Shown here: one piece after another, positions 19,401 to 28,235 of the stretch | How positions within the stretch are numbered: the first letter of the stretch is position 1 | How the letters are laid out: each line of letters opens with the position of its first letter | Source of the DNA: Stentor roeselii | Taxonomy: Eukaryota; Ciliophora; Heterotrichea; Heterotrichida; Stentoridae | DNA length: 64,000 nucleotides | NCBI GenBank assembly: GCA_006503475.1 | Contig: RSEH01000036.1 | Location: 124,001 to 188,000 of the forward strand | Reading direction: 5' to 3' | The notes under the pieces: model-generated | The model's database searches: none | Seen by the model: the letters and a program-made list of their open reading frames with translations, nothing else | What the model was told of the DNA's origin: nothing | Made by a program: the position numbers and the translations under genes

Positions 19401-19776
19401 ACTAAAGCCTCAATCCAAGTCACTAAAACCAACAACCGAAGGTTTAGACCTATCAGGAATCCCTGCATCATCCCTCTCCATATCCCAAAAATGGGAAACA
19501 TCATTTCAAGACTGGTGCACCGGAAACAATGCAAAAATAATAAAAGACGTAGAATCAAAACTTCAAGAATTCTTCAATAAACTAAAGTCACAAGAGATAA
19601 ACGAAGTGACCTTGTCACAAGTTCGTTCATTGACAGAAGCTTTCGAGTCAGGTGACTTCAACACGACGAACAAGGAGTACCTGGAGCTCTGCAGTCGTAA
19701 CTGGGAAGAAAACAAGAACTGGCTTACTGCAATGAAGAGGATTATTCAAGGCAAACAAGCTCCTAAAGGGAAATAA
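16486..19776 (+). CDS. SEC31: SEC31, COPII outer coat subunit
   Basis: Two exons (16486-18045, 18061-19776) join in phase 0 when the intron gtaagggttaaatag at 18046-18060 is removed, giving 1,091 residues. The N-terminal third is a seven-bladed WD40 propeller (HPITSMEWSKTTESILATGS, SGITALSWCPYDSSVFASSD, ILAAATQNCAASVWDLRG). A helical ACE1-type solenoid spans about residues 380-750, crossing the intron. A proline-rich disordered region follows (about 780-990; LPPPPPV, PPPPPIKK). The end is a helical SRA1/Sec31-like domain (SISQKWETSFQDWC ... FFNKLKSQEINEVTLSQV). This order is diagnostic of SEC31, which caps COPII vesicles at ER exit sites. The next gene starts 18 bp downstream. Confidence 0.93.
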
Positions 19777-19794
19777 TAGTTAGTTATATTTGCA

Positions 19795-20121
19795 ATGATG
19801 AACCATAATGGACTGCTCAAATGCAAATACGACTGTGGAAGGGAAATAGAAGAAAGCAAGATGGTCAGTCACTTACATGAATGTCCGAATAAGCCAAAAA
19901 ACTCTCTGATGGACTTGGTCATGTTAAAAGATGCGAATGAAGTTTATATTGAACAACCTGAATGGCCTTCAAACCTGCCAAGAACCCGCAGTACTTTTGA
20001 AATGATTAAAAAACTCGGTTTAGACCCGCCTTTTGAAGAACCTGTTGAAGATGACTGGACTGACGTAAAGCCTAAAGTAAGAAAAATCAAGAATGAAGGA
20101 AGAAGACCTGGGTATAGGTAG
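19795..20121 (+). CDS. CHHC/C2HC zinc-finger protein, GTSF1-like
   Basis: A 108-residue protein with one N-terminal zinc finger, LLKCKYDCGREIEESKMVSH-LHEC, with ligands C, C, H and C. Spacing resembles the CHHC finger of GTSF1 and U11-48K, although the second ligand is Cys rather than His. The rest is acidic and disordered, with isolated aromatic residues (EQPEWPSNLP, PVEDDWTDVKP) and a basic tail. GTSF1 proteins have N-terminal CHHC fingers and an acidic tail with Trp residues that contact PIWI proteins; ciliate versions take part in small-RNA-guided silencing. One finger instead of two and the changed ligand leave it open to being a generic C2HC protein. Confidence 0.7.
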   Translation: MMNHNGLLKCKYDCGREIEESKMVSHLHECPNKPKNSLMDLVMLKDANEVYIEQPEWPSNLPRTRSTFEMIKKLGLDPPFEEPVEDDWTDVKPKVRKIKNEGRRPGYR

Positions 20122-20137
20122 TTAATCGTATATAGCA

Positions 20138-20755
20138 TTAATTAGATATCTTGGATTCCTGAACATATCTGAAAAACTCGTCTTTCCGTTGATAAAATTC
20201 TAGATTTCTATGAAAAGTTTTTAGTTCTGGCAGAAGTGTAGCTTTACTCATTTGTGATAAAGTTAAAACTGCGGGAAGGCCCTCGATTTGCCAAGTTGAC
20301 TTCAGAACCTCCACTGCTTCTTCCCCGCTCAAGTCCCATCCTTTTCGGATCACCAGGTCTGCGAAGTACTCAAGAAGGTCAGAAGCTGATTCTTTATATT
20401 TTTCATCTTCTCTTAACAAGGCCAAAGTTTTGATCATGACCAGTGAATCTTTAAATCCGAAAGGTTCTAAAGCGATGTAATTCAATCTAAAGTTCTTAAT
20501 AAAAACTTTTTTTAAAGAGCTAAAAATCGCGTTTTTATTAAAGTCTTTAAAAGCAAGGACTCGACGATTGTACTTGGAATGGTTTTTTAGAAGAGTTGAT
20601 AGTAGTTGGGTGTAAAATAATGGAGGGTCTTGTTTAGTTTCTAGAAGAATTTGCATTCCTTGAAGAAGGTTGTCTCTTGAAAACTTCTGGGCACTTAATG
20701 TTGAGATCAGTTCAGGGTTGACCAGAGCGGCCTTAAAAATTTTTTCGACCATCAA
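20138..20755 (-). CDS. Hypothetical all-helical protein (205 aa)
   Basis: A complete 205-residue frame. It is leucine- and lysine-rich and predicted all-alpha by eye (LLQGMQILLETKQDPPLFYT, ADLVIRKGWDLSGEEAVEVL). No signal peptide or TM segment is visible. Repeated helical pairs suggest an alpha-solenoid, as in organellar RNA-binding proteins such as the FAST or octotricopeptide families, but I cannot assign it. Its 3' end converges with the GTSF1-like gene with 16 bp between. Confidence 0.75.
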   Translation of the reverse strand: MMVEKIFKAALVNPELISTLSAQKFSRDNLLQGMQILLETKQDPPLFYTQLLSTLLKNHSKYNRRVLAFKDFNKNAIFSSLKKVFIKNFRLNYIALEPFGFKDSLVMIKTLALLREDEKYKESASDLLEYFADLVIRKGWDLSGEEAVEVLKSTWQIEGLPAVLTLSQMSKATLLPELKTFHRNLEFYQRKDEFFRYVQESKISN

Positions 20756-20787
20756 AGATTTATAAGATATTAAAAATCTAGTTTAAA

Positions 20788-21045
20788 CTACTGTGGAGGA
20801 CCACAGGGTTGAATCATTTTCGTCAAAAAGGATAAACGGGTACGAGCCACGCTTTCATTTTCGATGAGGCTCATGTATAAGAGACGGGAATGATGGCCGA
20901 TGTGAGAAGCGTATGAGTCTCTTTTGATTGTTGAACCCCATTCCCATTTATTCACGTCTGAGTTACCTGCACCGACGTATTTTTGTTGTAGATGCTCGAG
21001 TTGAGCTTGGGCATTCCATCTATCGGCCTAAGTAAATTCTACCAT
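20788..21045 (-). CDS. SF3B5: SF3B5 (SF3b10), U2 snRNP subunit
   Basis: An 80-residue protein hidden by its intron. The ATG (plus 21043-21045) is followed at once by the 15-nt intron gtagaatttacttag (plus 21028-21042), then GCC GAT AGA TGG. The spliced protein begins MADRWNAQAQLEHLQQKYVG, then SDVNKWEWGSTIKRDSYASH, then ENESVARTRLSF and ends KMIQPCGPPQ. These correspond to human SF3B5 landmarks as I recall them (QLEHLQSKYIG, KWEW, RDSY, ENESKAR, KMLQPCGPP). SF3B5 is a small structural subunit of the SF3b complex that recognises the branch point. Its start is 8 bp below the stop of the neighbouring gene on the same strand. Confidence 0.95.
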
Positions 21046-21053
21046 TTAATATA

Positions 21054-22211
21054 TTATTCTTTAACAATTTTCACAGTTTTTGAAAGCTTTTCAGCTTCTT
21101 TTTGGATCTTCTGTGAAATATGTGATAAGGAGATGAAAGTGTTTACACCTGCGTCATGGTATATTACTAGCATCTTATTTTTCTTGTTTTCGATGAGCTT
21201 ATCAATAGTCATCAAGTCAACCCTGTTTAAAAACGAATAATCTTTACCCAGGGTGTAAATCGCCAGGTCCGTCATCATAAAAAACCCCACCAGTGGGTCA
21301 GTATCCGAAGAAGTCTTTTCAAAAACAACTTTCGTTTCAGGGAACTCTCCGTTTTCAATAATAACTTTAAAAATCCTAAGATTTTCATTCGACTTCAGCT
21401 CCTTCGGCCACATATTTTTCTGTTCTGAAAGTTTATCCAAATCATTAGGATTATCATAAACCGCCCAAGGCAAATACTCTTCAAAAGCTTCAAAGTTGAC
21501 CTGTTGAACCGACAAGATAACATCAACAATTTTTCCAGAAGCAAAAACAAGATTTTCCAAATAATCCTGCCGAACAAGTAAAAGACTCTGATCTTTTTTC
21601 TTATTAATAACAACCAATTCCAAGTCTTCTAACAAAATTCTTCGTTCAACTAAAGAAAAATTATCAGAACTCAAAACATAAAGCGCATGAGTCGTGATCA
21701 TTAAAAACTTTGACTTTCCTTTTTCAATGATTTCTGCCAAGCCATCAACATTTTCTTGCTCATCTTCAGGAAGAGCTTCTTTGTACTGATCAAGTGCTGA
21801 TAAAATCTGAAGTTGTTGAGCACGTGAAAGGTTTTTAGGTATCAAAAGATCGTATTTCAAACATTCTGAAAGCTCTGACTCGTATGTCAAACGTTCGAAT
21901 TGCTGAGGAGTCGCTTTGCTTGGAGCTCGCTCATTTGATTCTGAGTAGTTCATTGATGATGCTTCTCGTTCTGACTCGTAGTCTTCTAAGTCGTTTGAAG
22001 GGTTGACTGGAGAAGGTTTGTTGAAGTCAAGTTGGTCTTTCCAATTTTCAATTTTTTTTGAAGGTTTCAAAGATTGTTTAGATTTTTTTTTTAACTTTGA
22101 AGGCTTTTTTTTGAGTGACTTTGGAGAAGAATCGAGAATGTCTAGTTGGCTTGATAAGGAATCTTGTTGTTTTAATGCGTGAGCTCGGCCTGAACAGCAG
22201 GGGTTTCCCAT
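21054..22211 (-). CDS. N-myristoylated protein with TH1/PH-like domain
   Basis: A 385-residue protein starting MGNPCCSGRA: Gly2 in an N-myristoylation context followed by two cysteines suited to palmitoylation, so it probably sits on a membrane. A basic, serine-rich linker (SLKKKPSKLKKKSKQSLKPS) and a disordered acidic stretch follow. From about residue 160 the sequence resembles a myosin-I TH1 or PH-like lipid-binding fold (FLMITTHALYVLSSDNFSLV, RRILLEDLELVVINKKKDQS, LLLVRQDY). A second similar block runs near residues 290-370 (FFMMTDLAIYTLGKDYSFLN). The domain naming is tentative. Possible partners here are the DHHC enzyme and the ABHD17-like hydrolase of the same window, but that is speculation. 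Confidence 0.8.
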   Translation of the reverse strand: MGNPCCSGRAHALKQQDSLSSQLDILDSSPKSLKKKPSKLKKKSKQSLKPSKKIENWKDQLDFNKPSPVNPSNDLEDYESEREASSMNYSESNERAPSKATPQQFERLTYESELSECLKYDLLIPKNLSRAQQLQILSALDQYKEALPEDEQENVDGLAEIIEKGKSKFLMITTHALYVLSSDNFSLVERRILLEDLELVVINKKKDQSLLLVRQDYLENLVFASGKIVDVILSVQQVNFEAFEEYLPWAVYDNPNDLDKLSEQKNMWPKELKSNENLRIFKVIIENGEFPETKVVFEKTSSDTDPLVGFFMMTDLAIYTLGKDYSFLNRVDLMTIDKLIENKKNKMLVIYHDAGVNTFISLSHISQKIQKEAEKLSKTVKIVKE

Positions 22212-22259
22212 TTTAGTGATTTTATGATGATGGAGATTTAGGATAAAGGTTAACTAAGT

Positions 22260-23012
22260 CTAAGTATTTGAGCTCCAGTCTGTGCTTTTTCTTGCTTCTG
22301 AGTTTTCAAGGTTTTCAAGGTCTTCTATTTGGATTATGGAATCTTGCATTAAGGAAATATCGTTTTGGAATGTTTCGAGATTTTCTAATGAATAATCAGT
22401 ATCGACTTCAGTGGGGGCTGAAGGGATATTGTTTTCGCGGTTGTTTTCTAACTCTCCCTGAATCCAAGAGCCTGGGATTATTTCATCCAGCATGCACGGC
22501 TCAATTTGGACTGAGAAAGCTCGATGATAATAATAATTATCTTCATTTTCTATATTCTCTAAAATTTCTTCATCACTATCATCATTCTTCGGGCCGATGT
22601 ACTGACAAATACAATCAAATAACTTTTCAAGTGTTTCTATTCTCGATCCATTTCCGCAATACTCAATTTTCAAAATTCTTTCCAAATGATTATGCCAGTC
22701 ATTGATCTCCATGAACTTTTTCCTTATCTGGTCCATAAGACTTCCTGAATTTTTAACCAAATCAATAGCCAAATCTGCTTTTTGATTTGAAGTCTTAATG
22801 ATCATCTCATCCAAAGCCCTGACAATGAAAACCATTTCACCTTCAAAGGACTTGTTCTTTAAAAGGTATCTCACAAAGCACCTGGACTTGTCGTCTGCGA
22901 AGGGCTTCGCCTTGCATTGTTCTCGAGTGGTTTTCGATCTGAAGGACTGAGCAAGTCTTGAGAATTGTTTAGGCTTTCTTCCTCTGATATTGTTTGAAAC
23001 TTTATTTACCAT
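22260..23012 (-). CDS. Hypothetical protein (250 aa), basic head and acidic tail
   Basis: A complete 250-residue frame. The N-terminus is strongly basic (MVNKVSNNIRGRKPKQFSRL), possibly a nuclear or nucleolar signal. The middle is helical (FEGEMVFIVRALDEMIIKTS, DLVKNSGSLMDQIRKKFMEI). The C-terminal third is acidic and likely disordered (ENIENEDNYYYH, LENLETFQNDISLMQDS). No family recognised. It lies 48 bp upstream of the preceding gene on the same strand. Confidence 0.72.
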   Translation of the reverse strand: MVNKVSNNIRGRKPKQFSRLAQSFRSKTTREQCKAKPFADDKSRCFVRYLLKNKSFEGEMVFIVRALDEMIIKTSNQKADLAIDLVKNSGSLMDQIRKKFMEINDWHNHLERILKIEYCGNGSRIETLEKLFDCICQYIGPKNDDSDEEILENIENEDNYYYHRAFSVQIEPCMLDEIIPGSWIQGELENNRENNIPSAPTEVDTDYSLENLETFQNDISLMQDSIIQIEDLENLENSEARKSTDWSSNT

Positions 23013-23514
23013 TTATATATATGAAAAATTAATGGAAAGAATGGAGAGGGTAGGGAATTGATGGAAAATTGATTTTTTGAAGGATTGTTCTAATTGATTA
23101 GGGGCAGGGTTTTAAAGGATTTATGTCGCTGGTTTCTTTTAATTCGTTGATTTTAGACTTTTTTTTGAAGATATTTGAGAGTTTTCCGAATTTTGTATTT
23201 TTTTTTTTATGGTTGAGGATCAGACGGTAATCTTTGAATGAGTTGGTATATGAAATGGGGGGAATTCGATTCTTGATTTAGGAGAATTGGAGATATAATG
23301 GACAAAGGTTATTGAAAAAAAATTAAAAGGGGGTGCAATCTGAATATATTTTGATTGATTCTAGATTTTGATCGAATAGCATACATAATTTCCTATGTTT
23401 TGATCTAAAACTTCCAATATATTCTAGATCCTGTTACCAAACATTTAAATCCATATTTTTATATTCTCCGAATAATAAAAATGTAAATTTACCATCATTC
23501 TAAAAAAACATAAA
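23013..23514. other. AT-rich spacer, about 500 bp
   Basis: Spacer between the 5' end of the hypothetical gene at 23012 and the 3' end of the ABC transporter gene. It contains poly-T runs near 23150-23210 and an imperfect pair of short repeats around 23350-23430 (ttttgattgattctagattttgatc / tgttttgatctaaaac). No coding frame or RNA gene seen. Confidence 0.5.
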
Positions 23515-26145
23515 CTACTCCAAACTACTAATTTTTTTCCCAGTAACCCTCATGAAGACTTCTTCAAGAGTCGTATTAGAAAATCCCCAATCATCAACAA
23601 ATCCCATCAGCTCACTCGAAGTATTCCCTTCCATTTCCCTAAAAAACCTAAAAATCTCTTCTCCCTGTTCAAGAGGAATTGCGATTAAAACACTTCCAGC
23701 ACTAACATCAAGTACTTTACAAGCCTTAAAGACAACCTTAACAATATCCACAACTTTCTGAGGTTGCCCTGTTACAAGTGTAATCCTAAATCCATCTCCA
23801 AACCGATTTTTCAAGTAAAGTGAAGTTCCAATGCACTGAAGAGCTCCATCAACAACAACACAAACTCTATCACTCAGCACATCCGCCTCTTCCATCGAGT
23901 GAGTAGTAAGCAGTAAAAGCCGATCTTTCTTCATTTCTTGAATAAGTTTCCAAGCACAGCGCCTGTTGATAGGGTCCATGCCAGTTGTAGGCTCATCCAT
24001 AATAATAAGTCTCGGGTTTCCTACTCCACTTATTCCAACTGACAGTCTTCTTTTCATCCCCCCGCTGAAGGTTCCTACTTGTCGCCCACTGACTGAGTCA
24101 AGTTTCAACTTCTTTAAAATCTTGTCGGCGTCTTCTTGGGCCTGGTCTCTGTTGGCTCCTTTAATCATCCCGAAGAGTACCAGATGTTCTTTCGCTGTCA
24201 ACTCGTTCCATAAGATATCATGCTGAGGACATACTCCTAACATCTTACGAATTTCGCTCATTTCTTCTTTAATGTCATAACCGAAGATCTCACCAGTTCC
24301 TGATGTGATCGGGCAAAGACCTGTGATTATATTAATCAAAGTTGACTTACCTGCTCCATTATGACCTAGGATTCCTAATAACTCATTTTCAGTGATTTTT
24401 AAAGAAAAATTTTGAACTGCGTGGATTTTTTGTCCTTTTTTGAAACATTTTCGAGATTGGAAGATTTTGTTTAGATTTTCTAGCTGGATTAAAGGGACTT
24501 GTGATGGGATCAAGAGGCTTGGGTCTGTGATTTTCGTGTTTAGAGGAGGGATGCTTGGGTTTATCTTTCTTGATCGTTTTCTACATCCCCAGTACCTCGG
24601 GTGTAAGAAAAAAAAGTAACTGTCAGGACTTCCTCGATTTGAAGCGATTACATGGTCCAAGTACCAGGCGAGGATAGCGTAAAGGATAAGATCTCCAACA
24701 AGTATCATAAAAGAAGTAAGAGTAGAAGGAACTTTCACCTTATCCCCTTCAACAACAGTGTCGATTACTTTAGTAAAGTCGCCCCAAGTGTACTCTGAAC
24801 CATCAACCCATCGTTTTTCATGACTTGAGTAATGAGAACTGGCTTTCATGGAAATGTCGCCGTAGGCCTTAGCGAAGTTAAAAGGAGGATATAAAGGCAA
24901 AATCGTTCTAACCACCTTCACCCAATGAGGAACATTCTGACCATAAAGGAGGTAAATCATAGTGATGTCACTTAACAAGAACTGAAAAACCAGTCCTACC
25001 AGAATAAAAGCATAAGAAGTAGTATAAGCCGCTTTAGTAGTCGTAATCGTTGTTGACACCAGAAACGAAAGATGCATCATTGAAACCGAGAACAAAATAA
25101 ACAATACAAGAAAATAAGGATACGGTGTATTCAGAAAAATCTCAAAAACACAAGCAAGTCCTGAAAGAATCAAACTATTCGTCACTATCAAAGTAAACAC
25201 CAGCCCTGTTATGAACCAAGCCAACCAATACGACTCATGTTTCAGTCCCATTAAAAGCAGTCCAAATCTTAACCGGTATTCTTTTTCTCTCACTATTTCT
25301 ATTAAAAGTACCACGAAAGTCACCATCGGCGGAATGAAGAAGTAAAAAGCTCCTGTTTGACTGACAATGTCATATCCTGCCATCCATCTATTTGTAGGTC
25401 GAGGGAAACTTTGGACTTCGATGCTGATGTCGACGGGTGTGCCTCTGACATAAGACAAAAGTGCCTCGTCTAGGTTTTTTTTTACTGATAAAGACGCGTA
25501 GTCTACGGGTTCTGGAGAGTTGTAACCTGAGAAGAATAGCATTGGGGTCAGGGTTGAGTTTATTAGGATGCTGTAGTAAGAGTAGCTCACCTTTTCGTAG
25601 GTCAAGTTGCAGGGAATCGGCTCGTTGTAGTAGGGGTTTTTCGGAGGGTAGAAGTCACCCGTGCAGAATAAAATGCAGGTTTGGGTCTTGTTACTGTTGT
25701 GGTCTAAGTATTTTATGGTCTTTTCGTAGGAATCGGATATTATTCGGATGTCTTTTCCGAGTGAAAGGTCGTTCTTTTTTGATAGGTAGGCTAGTGCGTA
25801 GTCTACGAAGTCTGGACGGTTTGATGTGGTTAAACCCACTCCTACGGTGATACAGTCCGAGCCATAGCACTTGGGTATTTTATTTATTGATAAAGTGGAT
25901 GGATTTTTGTCTATTTGAGTTGACATCGAATAATCGGCAAGCTGCTGAAGACATACAAGAAATATGCAAAGAAAAACCGGAGTAAAGATTTGAAATAGGG
26001 TTGATTTTATATTACGTGAAAACACCAGATATTGTTTCCTTAAAAGAAGATGCAACTGAAGCCCGAACGAGCTAAATTTCACTGGCTGAGAAGACGAAGA
26101 CAGAAGAGATTCACAGTGAATACTTGTTGATTTTTTTTTGCCCAT
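23515..26145 (-). CDS. Half-size ABCA-type ABC transporter
   Basis: An 876-residue protein with one membrane domain followed by one nucleotide-binding domain. A first TM helix (residues about 45-70) precedes a lumenal loop of about 200 residues. A cluster of about six helices (about 265-520) follows. The NBD carries Walker A GHNGAGKST (about residues 591-599), the signature SGGMKRRLS, Walker B LIIMDEPTTGMD and the switch H in LTTHSMEEADVLSDR. The CPQHDILWNELT and GMDP wording is typical of ABCA. Full-length animal ABCA proteins have two such halves, so this half-transporter must dimerise. ABCA proteins move lipids; the substrate here is unknown. Confidence 0.92.
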   Translation of the reverse strand: MGKKKSTSIHCESLLSSSSQPVKFSSFGLQLHLLLRKQYLVFSRNIKSTLFQIFTPVFLCIFLVCLQQLADYSMSTQIDKNPSTLSINKIPKCYGSDCITVGVGLTTSNRPDFVDYALAYLSKKNDLSLGKDIRIISDSYEKTIKYLDHNSNKTQTCILFCTGDFYPPKNPYYNEPIPCNLTYEKVSYSYYSILINSTLTPMLFFSGYNSPEPVDYASLSVKKNLDEALLSYVRGTPVDISIEVQSFPRPTNRWMAGYDIVSQTGAFYFFIPPMVTFVVLLIEIVREKEYRLRFGLLLMGLKHESYWLAWFITGLVFTLIVTNSLILSGLACVFEIFLNTPYPYFLVLFILFSVSMMHLSFLVSTTITTTKAAYTTSYAFILVGLVFQFLLSDITMIYLLYGQNVPHWVKVVRTILPLYPPFNFAKAYGDISMKASSHYSSHEKRWVDGSEYTWGDFTKVIDTVVEGDKVKVPSTLTSFMILVGDLILYAILAWYLDHVIASNRGSPDSYFFFLHPRYWGCRKRSRKINPSIPPLNTKITDPSLLIPSQVPLIQLENLNKIFQSRKCFKKGQKIHAVQNFSLKITENELLGILGHNGAGKSTLINIITGLCPITSGTGEIFGYDIKEEMSEIRKMLGVCPQHDILWNELTAKEHLVLFGMIKGANRDQAQEDADKILKKLKLDSVSGRQVGTFSGGMKRRLSVGISGVGNPRLIIMDEPTTGMDPINRRCAWKLIQEMKKDRLLLLTTHSMEEADVLSDRVCVVVDGALQCIGTSLYLKNRFGDGFRITLVTGQPQKVVDIVKVVFKACKVLDVSAGSVLIAIPLEQGEEIFRFFREMEGNTSSELMGFVDDWGFSNTTLEEVFMRVTGKKISSLE

Positions 26146-26295
26146 TTTTTATTACTGACTCTGTTGCTTAAATCTTCTATCGACCTGAACTAATGACCCG
26201 CTTTCAAATAAAATATCAAAAACATTAAAATATACCAAAACATTAAAATTTTCAAACAATTCTCATGAAATCCACCTCTTCAACCCTCAGAATAA

Positions 26296-27111
26296 ATGGA
26301 ACTAAACAAACTTTTATTCCCAGCTCCAAAGTCCTCATACACATCAGACTTATTTTCAGGTGAGTTAATCTGGATCCCTCACATCAAAAACACTTCACTT
26401 CCATCAATTCCCTGCATATACCTATCATCATCACGAGGTTCCTCAAAAATATTAGTTTACTTTCACGGAAATGCAGAAGACTTAGGAATGTCCTACGAAT
26501 TATTATGTCATCTTTCAAATGCTTTAAGAATGCATGTAATCGGAGTGGAATATCCAGGGTACGGGGTTTACGGAGGCCAAAGTAATGAAAAAAGAATTCT
26601 TCAAGACGCTGAGTCAGTTTACGATTACCTCATCAACCAGTTGAAAATCACAGAAGACCAGATCATTCTCTTCGGCAGGTCAATCGGCACAGGTCCAGCG
26701 ACTTGGCTTGCTTCAGAAAAGAAAGTCGGCGCCTTGTTACTCATGAGCGGATACACCTCAATTCGTCAAGTCGCCAAAAGCATTGCCGGGAAATTTCTGA
26801 TGTACTTCATCAAAGACCGCTTTCGAAACATCGACTGGATTAAAAAAGTAACAGTTCCTGTTTTCATCGTACATGGACAAAGTGATACCTTGATTCCTTA
26901 TCAGCATTCTTTAGAACTTCATAGAAATTGTAAAGGTCCTAACTCTTTGTTACTTCCTGAAAATATGAACCACAATGAATTCGACTTCTTCGATGACCTG
27001 ACGATTCCTTTTTCACTGTTTTTAAGCAAATTCGGCCTTAATACAGATTTTGAAAGTCCAGGGCGGATTGAGTTCCCTTCAGAGCTTTTCTCTGACCCTT
27101 CAAGCATGTGA
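26296..27111 (+). CDS. Alpha/beta hydrolase, ABHD17/Bem46-like
   Basis: A 271-residue serine hydrolase. The oxyanion strand FHGNAEDLG, the lid-adjacent EYPGYGVYGG and the nucleophile elbow GRSIGTG (Ser at about 129) are intact. The acid is Asp about 197 in VHGQSDTLIP and the base His about 226 in MNHNEF. This arrangement matches the ABHD17/ABHD13 (Bem46) group. ABHD17 enzymes remove palmitate from membrane-bound proteins. The cysteine-rich N-terminus that anchors animal ABHD17 is absent, so localisation is unclear. The gene is divergent from the ABC transporter, 150 bp apart. Confidence 0.88.
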   Translation: MELNKLLFPAPKSSYTSDLFSGELIWIPHIKNTSLPSIPCIYLSSSRGSSKILVYFHGNAEDLGMSYELLCHLSNALRMHVIGVEYPGYGVYGGQSNEKRILQDAESVYDYLINQLKITEDQIILFGRSIGTGPATWLASEKKVGALLLMSGYTSIRQVAKSIAGKFLMYFIKDRFRNIDWIKKVTVPVFIVHGQSDTLIPYQHSLELHRNCKGPNSLLLPENMNHNEFDFFDDLTIPFSLFLSKFGLNTDFESPGRIEFPSELFSDPSSM

Positions 27112-27189
27112 AAAATGTTAAATATTTTAAATAATAAACAAAAGTCCTCAATCGGCACTTTTCAGTTCTAGAAAAAACCAGCCATAAAT

Positions 27190-28206
27190 ATGGGAGCAAA
27201 GAAGCAGCCTCAAGAGAAGAGCAAAAAAGCTGCAAACAAAGAAAAAGAAAAAATCATTGAGGATAAAACTTTTGGACTGAAAAACAAAAACAAGTCAGCC
27301 ACTGTTCAAAAGTACATCAAAGGCGTCTCTCAGCAGGTCAAAGGTATGCCGAAAGGTGGGGAACGTGCTCAGATTGAATCAAAACTTCAAGACAAGGAAG
27401 AAAAGAAGAAATCTGCTGCGGATTCCGCCTTACTTGCTTCTTTGTTCAAGTCAGTTGTTAATCTTCCTAAAGACCAGGACGCTAAGTCGATTATTTGTAG
27501 TTATTTCAAACAAGGAATGTGTCAGAAAGGTGACAAATGCAAGTTTTCCCATGATTTGAGTAGTCTTCCTGTACAGCAAGAAAAACCTGATCTTTATCAT
27601 GATCCTCGGCCTAATGTTCAAAATAATGATATTACTTGTGAGTTCTTTTTTAATGCAGTCAGAGATGAAAAATTTGGATGGTTCTGGAAATGTCCGAATG
27701 GAAATGAATGCATTTATCGACATGCGCTGCCTGAAGGATTTGAATTCAAGAAGGAAGAAGTTAAAGTTGAAGTTGATGATGAGGATAAACCGACACTTGA
27801 AGAAGTTTTAGATAAGGAAAGATCTGCTTTGCCTACTGGGCTGAAAAATGTTAATTTTGAAGAGTTCATGTCCTGGGTAGAAGAAGAAAAAAAAATCCGC
27901 GAGCAAGAAAAACTCGAAAGAACAAAACACTTAAAAGGAATCAGTGGCAAAGCTCTCTTCGAAAGCAACCAAGCCTTATTCCAAGACGACGAAGACGCAT
28001 TCGAAGACTACAAAAGAGACGAAGAAGCTGAAGAAGACGACGACGACCAAGACAAAAGATTCGTAGACGAATCAGACCAAAAGCCAAACGAAAAGGATGA
28101 AGAATCCAAACCCGAAGAATCCAAACCCGAAGAATCAAAACCCGAAGAATCAAAACTCGAAGAATCAAAACAAGAACTTCCAGAATCCTTAGAAGCTAAA
28201 ACCTAG
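27190..28206 (+). CDS. ZC3H15: ZC3H15/DFRP1, DRG1-binding zinc-finger protein
   Basis: A 338-residue protein starting MGAKKQPQEKSKKAANKEKE, with DKTFGLKNKNKSATVQKYIK as in the conserved N-terminus of ZC3H15/Tma46. Two CCCH zinc fingers follow: CSYFKQGMCQKGDKCKFSH near residues 102-120 and a second from CEFFFNAVRDEKFG to CIYRH near 150-178. Then comes a DFRP domain (LPTGLKNVNFEEFMSWVEEE). The tail is highly acidic and ends in four or five near-perfect copies of PEESK. DFRP1 stabilises the GTPase DRG1 on ribosomes. Family identity is clear from order and wording. Confidence 0.93.
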   Translation: MGAKKQPQEKSKKAANKEKEKIIEDKTFGLKNKNKSATVQKYIKGVSQQVKGMPKGGERAQIESKLQDKEEKKKSAADSALLASLFKSVVNLPKDQDAKSIICSYFKQGMCQKGDKCKFSHDLSSLPVQQEKPDLYHDPRPNVQNNDITCEFFFNAVRDEKFGWFWKCPNGNECIYRHALPEGFEFKKEEVKVEVDDEDKPTLEEVLDKERSALPTGLKNVNFEEFMSWVEEEKKIREQEKLERTKHLKGISGKALFESNQALFQDDEDAFEDYKRDEEAEEDDDDQDKRFVDESDQKPNEKDEESKPEESKPEESKPEESKLEESKQELPESLEAKT

Positions 28207-28235
28207 TAAATAGTTTATGCATTCAACTAACATAA

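Noticed and set aside
18694-19558. Several open frames on the minus strand across the SEC31 proline-rich region
   Set aside because: Low-complexity antisense shadows of the P-rich coding sequence; no start context or domain.
23515-26145. ABC transporter considered a truncated full-length ABCA
   Set aside because: Clean start, complete NBD and a natural stop after it; half-size ABCA genes are known in protists.
27941-28168. Minus-strand frame rich in repeated ILRVWILRV
   Set aside because: It is the antisense of the PEESK repeats of ZC3H15.
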